From NCBI GenBank assembly GCA_958431225.1, contig OY288107.1:1143501-1207500 (forward strand): a DNA stretch of 64,000 nt, in the 5' to 3' direction. The first letter of the stretch is position 1. Each line of letters opens with the position of its first letter. Source of the stretch: an uncultured Alphaproteobacteria bacterium (GTDB lineage: Bacteria; Pseudomonadota; Alphaproteobacteria; Puniceispirillales; UBA1172). The notes under the pieces are model-generated. The model saw only the letters and a program-made list of their open reading frames with translations. It was not told the origin of the DNA and searched no databases. Positions 9,323 through 17,287 of this stretch are shown here, one piece after another. A program made the translations under genes and the position numbers.

Positions 9323-11695
9323 ATGGCAGAACAAGACCAAAAGGCGTTAGTATCCTCGGGCATCATGGCGTGGTTTCAACGTATGGCGTTGAAAGCACTG
9401 AGTGCGGGCTTGGCTTTGCTGAGTTTGGCGTTGCTAGCGATGCTGGTGAGTTATCATGGGGGCGATGCCTCTATCAATAGCGCCGCACCTTCCGGGCAGG
9501 GGGTTGAAAATTGGCTCGGGGCGGGGGGGGCGCAAGTGGCATCGGTGCTGGTCAATGCCTTTGGCTGGCTGACGGCACTATTGCTGGCGTTCATCCCGGC
9601 CGTGTGGGCGGTGCGTTTATGGCAGCATCGCTGGCGTGGGCGCTGGGTGTTGCGGCTGTTTTTACTGCCTTTTGTTATGATATTGCTGGCGGCATCGTGG
9701 CAGGTCTTGGCGCTATTCGGCTTGCCAAGCCCAAGCACCGATGCTGGCGGGGCATTTGGGGCGTTGGCGTACCATTTTCTATTTGATTACGCGGTTTTGA
9801 CGACGCCCCTTATTACTTTGCCCCTGACCGCCACGCCTTTTGTCATTGTTGGACAGCATATTTTGGGCGTGGGTGTGCTGATTCTAGCGGTTTTGGGGTA
9901 TGTGTTTGTTTCCATGATTGGACGCGCGGAATGGCGGATGCTCTATCGTGGCTTGCGCGGTATCAGGCGGTTGATGGCTAGGTTGATGTTGCTGGTGCTG
10001 GGGGCTAGGCGGACGCGGCGCATGAAAAAAAGTATGCGCCCGGCACCGCCGCCCCCGCCCCGCCGTGAGCCGGTTTTCGTTGAAGGCGAAGCGGCACCTG
10101 CCCCGCCGCCCCGCCACCCGGCACCGCGTAAATCTTCTGCTAATAAACCCAGCAATAAACAAGGTGCTTTTGATTTGGAATCGGCGGGGGGGTATCGCTT
10201 ACCGCCCCCTGATCTACTGGCAGAGCCTAACGCGCAATTTGTCACTAGCGATGCCGAATCCCTGGATAATACCTCAAAATTGTTGGAAAGCGTGTTGTCG
10301 GAATTCAGCATCGGCGGGCAGATTGAACGCGCTAGCCCCGGCCCGGTGGTCACCCGCTATGACCTCAATCCCGCCCCGGGCACCAAAACCCAACGCGTCA
10401 TTAGCCTTTCTGATGATATCGCGCGGTCTATGTCGGCGCTATCGGTGCGGGTGGCGGTGGTGCCCGGGCAGAATGTCATCGGCATTGAGTTGCCCAACCA
10501 AAAACGCCAAACCGTGCTGTTGCGTGATGTGCTAGACAGCCCCGCCTGGAGTGCTGGTGGGGGCGCCGATGCGGGTGCGCTACCTTTGGCGTTGGGGGTG
10601 GATATTGCCGGCAAGCCGGTGGTGGCGGATATGGCGGTGATGCCGCATCTATTGGTGGCAGGGACGACAGGTTCCGGCAAATCTGTGGGGATTAACGGCA
10701 TGATTCTGTCGCTCCTTTACAAACACACGCCCGAAACCTGCCGTTTCATTATGATTGACCCCAAAATGCTTGAACTATCCATCTATGACGGCATCCCGCA
10801 TCTTTTAACGCCGGTGGTGACCGATGCCAATAAGGCGGTGGTGGCACTCAAATGGGCGGTGCGCGAGATGGAAGACCGCTATCAAAAAATGGCGAAAATT
10901 GGCGTGCGCAATATAGACGGCTTCAACAAACAAGCCCTAGAAGCCAAGCGCAAAGGCACCAATCTAGGACGGCGGGTGCAGACGGGTTTTGATGGCGAAA
11001 GCGGGCGTCCTGCCTTTGAAGATGACCCGCTTGGTGCGGGCATCCTGCCCTATATTGTCGTGGTGATTGATGAGGCGGCGGATTTAATGCTGGTGGCGGG
11101 TAAGGATATTGAGGCGGCGATTCAACGCCTCGCGCAAATGGCGCGCGCCGCCGGCATCCATGTGATTATGGCGACACAGCGTCCCTCGGTGGATATCATT
11201 ACCGGCAAAATCAAAGCCAATTTCCCCACGCGCATTTCGTTCCAAGTCACCTCCGGCACCGATAGCCGCACCATTTTGAGCGAGCAAGGCGCCGAACATT
11301 TACTAGGGCGGGGGGATATGTTGTTCATGGAAGGAAGCGGACGCCTAGCGCGGGTGCATGGACCTTTTGTTAGCGATGAGGAGGTAGAAGCGGTCGCTAA
11401 TTTCCTCCGCCAACAAGGCGAGCCCGAATATGATGATAGCGTCACCATTGAACCCGAAAGCGAGGTGGGCAATGGCGGCGGTGGCGGCGGGTTTGATGGC
11501 GAGGGTAGCCTTTACGACCAAGCCGTGGCGTTAGTGGCACGCGAGGGCAAGGCTTCTACCTCATTCATTCAACGGCATTTGCGTATCGGCTATAACCGCG
11601 CCGCGACCATCATTGAAGATATGGAGCGCAATGGCGTGGTCAGCCGTGCTAATCATGCAGGAAAACGCGAGGTTTTGATTGAACGTGATGAATAA
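9323..11695 (+). CDS. ftsK: DNA translocase FtsK
   Basis: FtsK pumps chromosome ends apart at the division septum and activates Xer recombination at dif. The N-terminal 210 residues hold four hydrophobic segments; a short proline- and basic-rich linker follows. The motor domain has Walker A (TTGSGKSVGINGM, near 448) and Walker B (VVVIDEAADL, near 578). The last 60 residues form the gamma winged helix that reads KOPS sites. I start at ATG 9323; the frame open from 9125 lies inside the divergent phosphatase gene and looks non-coding. No clear ribosome binding site is seen, and a TATAGA lies just upstream at 9310. Confidence 0.95.
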   Translation: MAEQDQKALVSSGIMAWFQRMALKALSAGLALLSLALLAMLVSYHGGDASINSAAPSGQGVENWLGAGGAQVASVLVNAFGWLTALLLAFIPAVWAVRLWQHRWRGRWVLRLFLLPFVMILLAASWQVLALFGLPSPSTDAGGAFGALAYHFLFDYAVLTTPLITLPLTATPFVIVGQHILGVGVLILAVLGYVFVSMIGRAEWRMLYRGLRGIRRLMARLMLLVLGARRTRRMKKSMRPAPPPPPRREPVFVEGEAAPAPPPRHPAPRKSSANKPSNKQGAFDLESAGGYRLPPPDLLAEPNAQFVTSDAESLDNTSKLLESVLSEFSIGGQIERASPGPVVTRYDLNPAPGTKTQRVISLSDDIARSMSALSVRVAVVPGQNVIGIELPNQKRQTVLLRDVLDSPAWSAGGGADAGALPLALGVDIAGKPVVADMAVMPHLLVAGTTGSGKSVGINGMILSLLYKHTPETCRFIMIDPKMLELSIYDGIPHLLTPVVTDANKAVVALKWAVREMEDRYQKMAKIGVRNIDGFNKQALEAKRKGTNLGRRVQTGFDGESGRPAFEDDPLGAGILPYIVVVIDEAADLMLVAGKDIEAAIQRLAQMARAAGIHVIMATQRPSVDIITGKIKANFPTRISFQVTSGTDSRTILSEQGAEHLLGRGDMLFMEGSGRLARVHGPFVSDEEVEAVANFLRQQGEPEYDDSVTIEPESEVGNGGGGGGFDGEGSLYDQAVALVAREGKASTSFIQRHLRIGYNRAATIIEDMERNGVVSRANHAGKREVLIERDE

Positions 11696-12299
11696 ATGGA
11701 TGCGTATATTGCCGTGTATATTTTTGGGCGCGTTGGTGGTTTTTGCATTAATAAAACCCCTTGCCGCCGACCCGATTCGTGATGCCGAAAATTGGTTCAA
11801 CCGCATCACCACCATGAAAGCGCGGTTTATCCAAACCTCCGATGATGGCAGTTCGGCTATGGGGGATTTTTATATGCGCCGTCCGCATCGTGCGCGCTTT
11901 GATTATGATGACCCGATTGATATCGTGCTGATTACCACGGAGGTTTGGCTGCATATTGATGAGCCATCGCGCCGCACCGTCACCAGCTATCCCATCAGCG
12001 AAACGCCCCTAAAAATCCTGTTCAGCGAAAAAGTGCGCTTGCACCACGACGGCATCACCACCACCGCCACAAGCGACGATGGCGTGCTATCCGTGCGCCT
12101 CGCCAAACCCACCGGACACGATGCTGGGGTGATTTTGCTAGAATTCACCGAAAAACCTTTCGCCCTAAAACGCTGGACAATCACCGACAGCACCGGGCTC
12201 ACCACCCGCGTGACATTCCAAAATATAGAAATGGGCATGCCCCTCCCGGCAAGGCTGTTCGTACCAACAAACTACCCCGCCCCAAGTGGTGGGGGATGA
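11688..12299 (+). CDS. lolA: Outer-membrane lipoprotein carrier protein LolA
   Basis: LolA is the periplasmic chaperone that takes lipoproteins from LolCDE to the outer-membrane receptor. A signal peptide (residues 1-23, cleavage after a short alanine stretch before DPIRDAENW) precedes the LolA core with MKARFIQTSDDG, GDFYMRRPHRARFDYDDP and a C-terminal TRVTFQNIEMGMPLP. The start overlaps the ftsK end; GTG 11685 and TTG 11679 are alternatives, the TTG being better placed behind GAGG. ftsK-lolA-xthA is a common alphaproteobacterial order. Confidence 0.92.
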   Translation: MNKWMRILPCIFLGALVVFALIKPLAADPIRDAENWFNRITTMKARFIQTSDDGSSAMGDFYMRRPHRARFDYDDPIDIVLITTEVWLHIDEPSRRTVTSYPISETPLKILFSEKVRLHHDGITTTATSDDGVLSVRLAKPTGHDAGVILLEFTEKPFALKRWTITDSTGLTTRVTFQNIEMGMPLPARLFVPTNYPAPSGGG

Positions 12300-12310
12300 G
12301 GAGACATAAA

Positions 12311-12952
12311 ATGAGAAAACTCAGACGCTTATTACGCGAAATCTTTCCGAAAATTTTCAAAAGATTCGACAACTCCAAGGATTTTTGGCAACGCCGTTAT
12401 TATTTTGGTGGCAATAGCGGCAAAGGGTCTTATGGGCAGGAAGCACAATTAAAAAGTGAATTTCTGAATTCAATCATCAAAGAAAAAGGCATTTCCCATA
12501 TAGTTGAGTTAGGTTGCGGCGATGGCAATAATGCTCAATATTATAAAATTAAAAATTATACGGGACTGGATGTGAGCAAAGAGGCGATAAAAATTTGCCA
12601 AAAAAAGTTTAGAGATAAAAAGCATTTCAAGTTTTATCACGCGAACGATCAGCTTGATTTCAGCAGTGCGCAATTTGGACAATCGCGCCATCGTTTGTGT
12701 TTGAGTTATGATGTTATTTTTCACCTCGTAGAAGATGAAAATTACCTAGAATATCTGAATTTTATTGAGCGCATTAATGCAAAATATCTCCTTGTTTATT
12801 CAACGGATTTTGACGAACAGATAGGGCAGAAGCATGTTCGTCATCGTGCGTTTTCAAAGGATTTAATGCGCGCGGGTTGGAAAAAAATTCTCAAAAAAAG
12901 CATGCAAGAAAACCGCAAAGACTTCATACTTTTTGAAAAGAAAAGTAATTAA
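12311..12952 (+). CDS. Class I SAM-dependent methyltransferase, AT-rich accessory gene
   Basis: The protein has 213 residues, with the SAM-binding motif IVELGCGDGNN at about 63-73 and an acidic end of strand 2 (YTGLDVS). The preceding FWQRRYYFGGNSGKGSYG is typical of a methyltransferase group often found in surface-polysaccharide clusters; this is family knowledge, not proof of substrate. I start at ATG 12311 because AGGAG lies seven bases before it. G+C is low (about 33 percent in 12541-12600), far below lolA and xthA, and lysine and isoleucine codons are common. It looks like an acquired insertion between two genes that are otherwise neighbours. Confidence 0.8.
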   Translation: MRKLRRLLREIFPKIFKRFDNSKDFWQRRYYFGGNSGKGSYGQEAQLKSEFLNSIIKEKGISHIVELGCGDGNNAQYYKIKNYTGLDVSKEAIKICQKKFRDKKHFKFYHANDQLDFSSAQFGQSRHRLCLSYDVIFHLVEDENYLEYLNFIERINAKYLLVYSTDFDEQIGQKHVRHRAFSKDLMRAGWKKILKKSMQENRKDFILFEKKSN

Positions 12953-12982
12953 TTCTTTGGATGAAATCGGGGCAGAAAAACG

Positions 12983-13768
12983 ATGCGAATTGCAACTTGG
13001 AATATCAATTCGGTGCGCTTGCGCCTGCCGTTAGTGTTGAAATTGCTAGGGGAAGCAAAGCCCGATATACTCTGCCTGCAAGAAACGAAATGCCCCGATG
13101 CGGCGTTTCCCGAGGCGGATTTTGTCGCGGCGGGGTATCCGCATTGTGTCTATCGCGGTGAGAAAGGCTATAACGGCGTGGCGATGCTCTCCCGCTTGCC
13201 ACTCCATCAACCGCACCATCTCCTCTGGGCGGGGAAAGATGATTGCCGCCACATCGCCGCCACGTTGGATAGCGGTATCACTATCCATAATTTCTACATC
13301 CCCGCCGGTGGCGATATCCCCGATGCCACCACTAACCCTAAATTTGCCCATAAATTGCAATTCCTCGACGAACTCGCAACATGGTCAAAAACACACGCCG
13401 CCGCCCAAAAAGCCGTGCTAGTCGGCGACCTCAATATAGCCCCGCGTGAAGATGATGTGTGGTCGCATAAACAACTTCTTAAAGTCGTCAGCCATACGCC
13501 TATTGAAGTGGATGCACTCAATCGGGTGATGGCGGCGGGACAATGGCACGACGCCGTGCGCGCAAATATCCCCGACGGCAAACTATACTCATGGTGGTCA
13601 TACCGCGCCCAAGACTGGAACGCCGCCGACCGCGGACGGCGGCTTGACCATATCTGGACAACCCCGCCTTTGCGCGAGTGGGCAGTGTCAGCAGAAATTA
13701 TGCGCGAGGTGCGGGGGTGGGAACGTCCCTCAGACCATGCGCCGGTTTTGGTGGAATTTAAATTCTGA
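12983..13768 (+). CDS. xthA: Exodeoxyribonuclease III
   Basis: ExoIII is a Mg-dependent 3'-5' exonuclease and AP endonuclease in base-excision repair. All parts of the family are present in 261 residues: MRIATWNINSVR at the N-terminus, the metal glutamate in CLQETKCPD (near 33), GDLNIAP (near 148), the RLDHIW strand and the catalytic SDHAPV (near 249-254). It follows the methyltransferase by 30 bases and ends at the hairpin-rich gap before dapF. Confidence 0.96.
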   Translation: MRIATWNINSVRLRLPLVLKLLGEAKPDILCLQETKCPDAAFPEADFVAAGYPHCVYRGEKGYNGVAMLSRLPLHQPHHLLWAGKDDCRHIAATLDSGITIHNFYIPAGGDIPDATTNPKFAHKLQFLDELATWSKTHAAAQKAVLVGDLNIAPREDDVWSHKQLLKVVSHTPIEVDALNRVMAAGQWHDAVRANIPDGKLYSWWSYRAQDWNAADRGRRLDHIWTTPPLREWAVSAEIMREVRGWERPSDHAPVLVEFKF

Positions 13769-13780
13769 AGATTAAAAAAA

Positions 13781-13859
13781 TGGGGGGTTTCACCCCCCAA
13801 ACCCCCTGACCACGGAACGCCGTGGAGCGAATTTTGGTGCACGCCGTTAGGGGCGGTGC
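13781..13859 (+). repeat. Hairpin repeat element, left copy
   Basis: Two hairpins in a row. The first pairs TGGGGGG with CCCCCCA (13781-13799); the A run just before it would act as a T run for minus-strand transcripts. The second is CCACGG-AACG-CCGTGG (13810-13825), then AGCG, AATTTTGGTGC and a second GGTGC-ending block (13847-13859). The same design recurs at 14001-14060, 25411-25486 and 58783-58879. Confidence 0.7.
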
Positions 13860-14000
13860 TAGAAATTTTGACATGGTGTCTTGGGGAAGGATTTGAAAAA
13901 TACCTCGCGGGGCGTAAGAGTATGGGATTCGCTTTCATGGCAAAAATTAAAGCGCGCTCATCGCCATTAAATAATAAGGGCGCAGAGTGCCGTGGCATAA

Positions 14001-14060
14001 ACCAAAAATTCGCGGCGCGGCGTTCCGCGCTCGGGGGGTTTGGGGGGCGAAGCGCCCCCA
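14001..14060 (-). repeat. Hairpin repeat element, right inverted copy
   Basis: Read on the minus strand, this matches the left copy nearly base for base outside the stems: a G-rich hairpin (14041-14060), AAACCCCC, then GCGCGG-AACG-CCGCGC (14015-14030), GCG and AATTTTTGGT. Two stem positions differ from the left copy on both arms so that pairing is preserved. Confidence 0.7.
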
Positions 14061-14086
14061 TAAATATCTAGTAAATTAGAGAAAAA

Positions 14087-14917
14087 ATGCGTATATCAGC
14101 ACCTATGGAAATCAATTTTGTAAAAATGCACGGGCTTGGTAATGATTTTTTAGTCATTGATGGTGCGGATGTGGATGCTGTGGCGGCACATGCGGCGATG
14201 TTGGCGCATCGGCGTTATGGTGTTGGTTGTGATCAGATTTTGTTGATTGTTGATGATGTTGATTGTGATGTTGGTTTGGTGATTTTTAATCGGGATGGTT
14301 CGGTTGCCGAGGCTTGTGGTAATGGTGCGCGTTGTGTTGCTGAGTTGGTTTTGCGGCGATTGGGGAAAGCGCGCGTTAGTATTAATACGGCTGGTGGGGT
14401 TTTGGCGGCTTGGCGGGATGGTGGGGGGATTGCTGTGAATATGGGGGTGCCGCGTTTTGGCTGGGATGAAATTCCGCTTAGTCGTGATGTGGCGACCGAT
14501 GCTTTGGATTTGCATGAGGTATTGCCCTTGGCGATGGCGGTTAATGTTGGTAATCCGCATTGTGTTTTTGTTGTTGATGATGCGGAGGCTGTGGCGGTGG
14601 CGGAATTGGGGCGGGGGGTGGAAAATCATCCTTTGTTTCCTCAAAAAACCAATGTGGAGTTTATTAGTGTGCTGGGGGAAAATCGGGTGCGGATGCGGGT
14701 TTGGGAGCGCGGGGTTGGTATTACCGAGGCTTGCGGTAGCGGGGCTGTGGCGGCGGCGGTTGTGGCGCATCGTCGGGGGCTTACTGGCGCGCGGGTTGAG
14801 GTGGAATTGGATGGCGGGGCGTTGGAAATTGATTGGCGCGATGAGGGCGTGATTATGGTGGGGGCGGTGGCTGAGGTGTTTTCTGGGCGCGTGGTTTTGG
14901 CTGGAGAGGCGTTATGA
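14087..14917 (+). CDS. dapF: Diaminopimelate epimerase
   Basis: DapF converts LL- to meso-diaminopimelate for lysine and peptidoglycan synthesis. The two active-site cysteines are in EACGNGARC (near 76) and TEACGSGAVA (near 216), and FVKMHGLGNDFLVID opens the fold. An ATG at 14105 would be the shorter family-like start; 14087 is chosen as the first. The gene is unusual in base use: long runs of codons end in T, giving a G/T-rich coding strand unlike mtaB next door. Its stop overlaps the mtaB start (ATGA). Confidence 0.95.
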   Translation: MRISAPMEINFVKMHGLGNDFLVIDGADVDAVAAHAAMLAHRRYGVGCDQILLIVDDVDCDVGLVIFNRDGSVAEACGNGARCVAELVLRRLGKARVSINTAGGVLAAWRDGGGIAVNMGVPRFGWDEIPLSRDVATDALDLHEVLPLAMAVNVGNPHCVFVVDDAEAVAVAELGRGVENHPLFPQKTNVEFISVLGENRVRMRVWERGVGITEACGSGAVAAAVVAHRRGLTGARVEVELDGGALEIDWRDEGVIMVGAVAEVFSGRVVLAGEAL

Positions 14918-16188
14918 GAAGCGGGGCGAAAGTGGAAAATTTTGGCTGTCGGCTCAATGCGTGGGAAAGCGAGGTGATTCGCAATCATACCGCCGCGCCG
15001 GCTTTTGCGCGTATGGTGGTGGTGAATACTTGTGCGGTCACCGCCGAGGCTGAACGCCAAGCACGGCAGCTGATTCGCAAAACCCGCCGTCAGAATCCGC
15101 ACGCGCAGATTGTCGTGACGGGGTGTGCCGCACAGATTGACCCGCAGAGCTGGCAAGGCATGGATGAGGTGGATGCGGTGCTGGGCAATCACGAAAAACT
15201 GGGCGCCGAAAACTGGCAGGCGTTGGCGGCGCATAATAGTGGTGATTTGCCTTCGCATATTGGCGATATTATGCAGGTGCGGGAGGTGGCGCCGCATTTG
15301 CTGAGTGGCTTTGACCATAAAGCCCGCGCCTTTTTGCAGATTCAGCAAGGCTGTGATCATCGTTGTAGTTTCTGCATTATTCCCTATGGGCGTGGGGTGA
15401 GCCGTTCGGTGTCGCTCGCCGATACTATCGCACAAATTGAAATGCTGGTGGCAAATGGTGTGCAGGAGGTGGTGCTGACGGGGGTGGATATATCGTCATG
15501 GGGGTACGATTTGGGGGATGGCGTCCGTTTGGGGCAGTTGGTTAAGGCGATTTTAGGCGCGGTGCCTGATTTGCCGCGCTTGCGCTTATCGTCGCTTGAC
15601 CCGGCGGATATTGATGCAGATTTGCGCGATGCTTTTGGCGGCGAAGAACGGCTGATGCCGCATGCGCATCTGTCTATTCAGCATGGCGATGGGCTGATGT
15701 TGAAACGTATGAAACGCCGTCATAGCCCTGATGATGTCAAAGATTTAGTAGAAGATTTGCGCGCACGTCGTGCGGATATTGTGTTTGGCGGTGATATTAT
15801 AGCGGGTTTTCCCACCGAAACCGATGAAGCGCATCAGCGGAGTTTGGATTTTATTGAGTCGCTCAATATCAGCTGGCTACATATTTTTCCTTTTTCGCCG
15901 CGCAATGGCACGCCTGCCGCACGCATGCCGCAAGTTTCGGGGGCGGTGATTCGCAAGCGCGCTGGTGAATTTCGTCAGCTTGGTGCGGCGTTAGCCCAAC
16001 GGCAATTGGATGCTATGGTTGGCTGTGCGGATGAGGTGGTTTTGGAAAGTGGCGGCATCGCGCATACGCGGCAATTTGCTAAAGTGGTGTTGGCGGCGGG
16101 GGAGGCGCGCCTGACGGCTGGGGCGCGTTATCGCGTGCGGATTCTGCGTGCCGATGACCAATTTTTACACGCGGAGGCACTATTATGA
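14914..16188 (+). CDS. mtaB: tRNA (N6-threonylcarbamoyladenosine37-C2) methylthiotransferase MtaB
   Basis: A radical-SAM methylthiotransferase that converts t6A37 to ms2t6A37 in tRNA. The N-terminal UPF0004 domain supplies three cluster cysteines (FGCRLN near 11, NTCAV near 39, GCAAQ near 71). The radical-SAM cluster is CDHRCSFC (147, 151, 154). A C-terminal TRAM-like segment follows. FGCRLN and the overall length (424) favour MtaB over MiaB or RimO. Overlaps of four bases with dapF and ftsY tie the three genes into one transcript. Confidence 0.92.
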   Translation: MRSGAKVENFGCRLNAWESEVIRNHTAAPAFARMVVVNTCAVTAEAERQARQLIRKTRRQNPHAQIVVTGCAAQIDPQSWQGMDEVDAVLGNHEKLGAENWQALAAHNSGDLPSHIGDIMQVREVAPHLLSGFDHKARAFLQIQQGCDHRCSFCIIPYGRGVSRSVSLADTIAQIEMLVANGVQEVVLTGVDISSWGYDLGDGVRLGQLVKAILGAVPDLPRLRLSSLDPADIDADLRDAFGGEERLMPHAHLSIQHGDGLMLKRMKRRHSPDDVKDLVEDLRARRADIVFGGDIIAGFPTETDEAHQRSLDFIESLNISWLHIFPFSPRNGTPAARMPQVSGAVIRKRAGEFRQLGAALAQRQLDAMVGCADEVVLESGGIAHTRQFAKVVLAAGEARLTAGARYRVRILRADDQFLHAEALL

Positions 16189-17099
16189 GTTTCTTTAGCC
16201 GTCTCAAAGCGGGTTTAGGCAAAACCGCTACACGTTTTAGCGATAACATTACCTCCGTGGTCAAAAAGAAGAAACTTGACCAAGAGGTTTTGGATGCGCT
16301 GTTTGATGCGCTGGTGATGGCGGATTGCGGGGTGGAGGCGGCGGAAAAACTAATCGCCAATTTTAAGAATAAGCGGTTTCATGCGGAGATTAGCGATACG
16401 GAAATTCGCGGGGGCTTGGCGGAGGGCGTTGCCGAAATCCTTGCCCCTGTCGCCGTGCCGTTGGAGGATAACCCGGCAGAAACGCCGTTTGTGGTGCTGT
16501 TGGTGGGGGTGAATGGTTCGGGCAAAACCACTACGGCGGCGAAATTGGCGGAACAATGGCAAAGCGCCGGCAAGAAAGTCATGCTGGTGGCGGCGGATAC
16601 ATTCCGGGCGGCGGCGATTGAACAACTGGTCATCTGGGGGGCGCGGACAAATTGTGAAGTCGTGCATGGTGCGGCGGGGGGCGATGCGGCGGCGATTGCT
16701 TATCAGGGGCTGGAAAAAGCCATTGCCGATAAAGCCGATATGGTGCTGATTGATACCGCCGGGCGTCTGCAAGCGCGCCAAGAATTGATGGATGAACTGG
16801 CAAAAATCCGCCGTGTGTTGCAAAAGAAAAATATCGGCGCACCGCATGCGACTATATTGGTGCTTGATGCCACGGTGGGGCAGAATGCGATTTCACAAGT
16901 TAAAGCCTTTGATGCGGCGACGCCTTTGACGGGATTGATTGTTAGCAAATTGGATGGCACGGCACGGGGGGGGATTGTGGTGGCACTTGCCGAACAATTT
17001 GGCTTGCCCCTGCATGCCGTGGGCGTGGGTGAGACTAAGGAAGATTTGAAAGCCTTTGATGCTACGGATTTTGGGCGGGCATTGATGGGGCTTGATTGA
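16185..17099 (+). CDS. ftsY: Signal recognition particle receptor FtsY
   Basis: FtsY is the membrane-docking GTPase that receives SRP-ribosome complexes. The NG domain is complete: P-loop GVNGSGKTT (near 107-115), DTFRAAAIEQL, DTAGR (near 190) and the specificity motif SKLDGTARGG. At 304 residues it lacks the long acidic A domain of the E. coli protein, as is normal in alphaproteobacteria. The start overlaps mtaB by four bases. ffh, its partner, follows after a 188-bp gap. Confidence 0.96.
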   Translation: MSFFSRLKAGLGKTATRFSDNITSVVKKKKLDQEVLDALFDALVMADCGVEAAEKLIANFKNKRFHAEISDTEIRGGLAEGVAEILAPVAVPLEDNPAETPFVVLLVGVNGSGKTTTAAKLAEQWQSAGKKVMLVAADTFRAAAIEQLVIWGARTNCEVVHGAAGGDAAAIAYQGLEKAIADKADMVLIDTAGRLQARQELMDELAKIRRVLQKKNIGAPHATILVLDATVGQNAISQVKAFDAATPLTGLIVSKLDGTARGGIVVALAEQFGLPLHAVGVGETKEDLKAFDATDFGRALMGLD

Positions 17100-17105
17100 G
17101 TGTGC

Positions 17106-17134
17106 TTGACATGTGCTGGCGGTTGGTGCATTAT
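17106..17134 (+). promoter_or_regulatory. Strong sigma-70 type promoter between ftsY and ffh
   Basis: A perfect TTGACA (17106-17111) is followed after exactly 17 bases by CATTAT (17129-17134). Transcription would begin near 17141, about 147 bases before the ffh ATG. The boxes are seen directly; promoter activity is inferred. Confidence 0.6.
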
Positions 17135-17140
17135 TCGCGC

Positions 17141-17270
17141 TAATCCCTGAATGCTGATGTAGCGTGTTGGGGGAAGGCATCATAATTTTGTGCCAATTAT
17201 TAGGGGTTGCTAGGCGACCTCGCGTTTGTCCCTGAGAACAGGCACAGACGTTATTGGCGTATGGGGTTTT
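17141..17270 (+). ncRNA. Candidate structured leader or small RNA upstream of ffh
   Basis: The stretch between the promoter and ffh has no open frame of note but can fold. AATCCC near its 5' end pairs with GGGGTT near 17265, and ATGC with GCGT just inside, closing the whole region. Inside are an ATAATT/AATTAT hairpin and a CCTG-AGAA-CAGG hairpin. A long stem around a loose middle recalls 6S RNA, but I see no certain family motif. The SRP RNA signature GGAAGGAAGCA is absent. It may be only the ffh 5' leader. Confidence 0.3.
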
Positions 17271-17287
17271 GATTTGAAAGAGACGCA

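Larger units (their letters stand above)
13769..14086. other. Intergenic region with two inverted copies of a hairpin element
   Basis: This 318-bp gap between xthA and dapF holds no convincing gene. Short open frames here, including a 71-codon one at 13856-14071, have no ribosome binding site and run through the inverted repeats. The ends are inverted copies of one structured element (13781-13838 and 14001-14060); about 160 bases of unassigned DNA lie between. See the repeat entries. Confidence 0.75.

Noticed and set aside
13294-14061. 255-codon open frame on the minus strand
   Set aside because: It overlaps xthA and the hairpin repeats, has no ribosome binding site and its residues come from repeat DNA.
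13856-14071. 71-codon plus-strand frame in the xthA-dapF gap
   Set aside because: It runs through the right inverted hairpin arm and lacks a start signal. It is best explained as repeat DNA without stops.
14150-14770. 206-codon frame antisense to dapF
   Set aside because: Low-complexity asparagine, threonine and isoleucine translation caused by the G/T skew of dapF.
17150-17287. SRP (4.5S) RNA between ftsY and ffh
   Set aside because: The location is tempting, but the conserved GGAAGGAAGCA loop region is absent.
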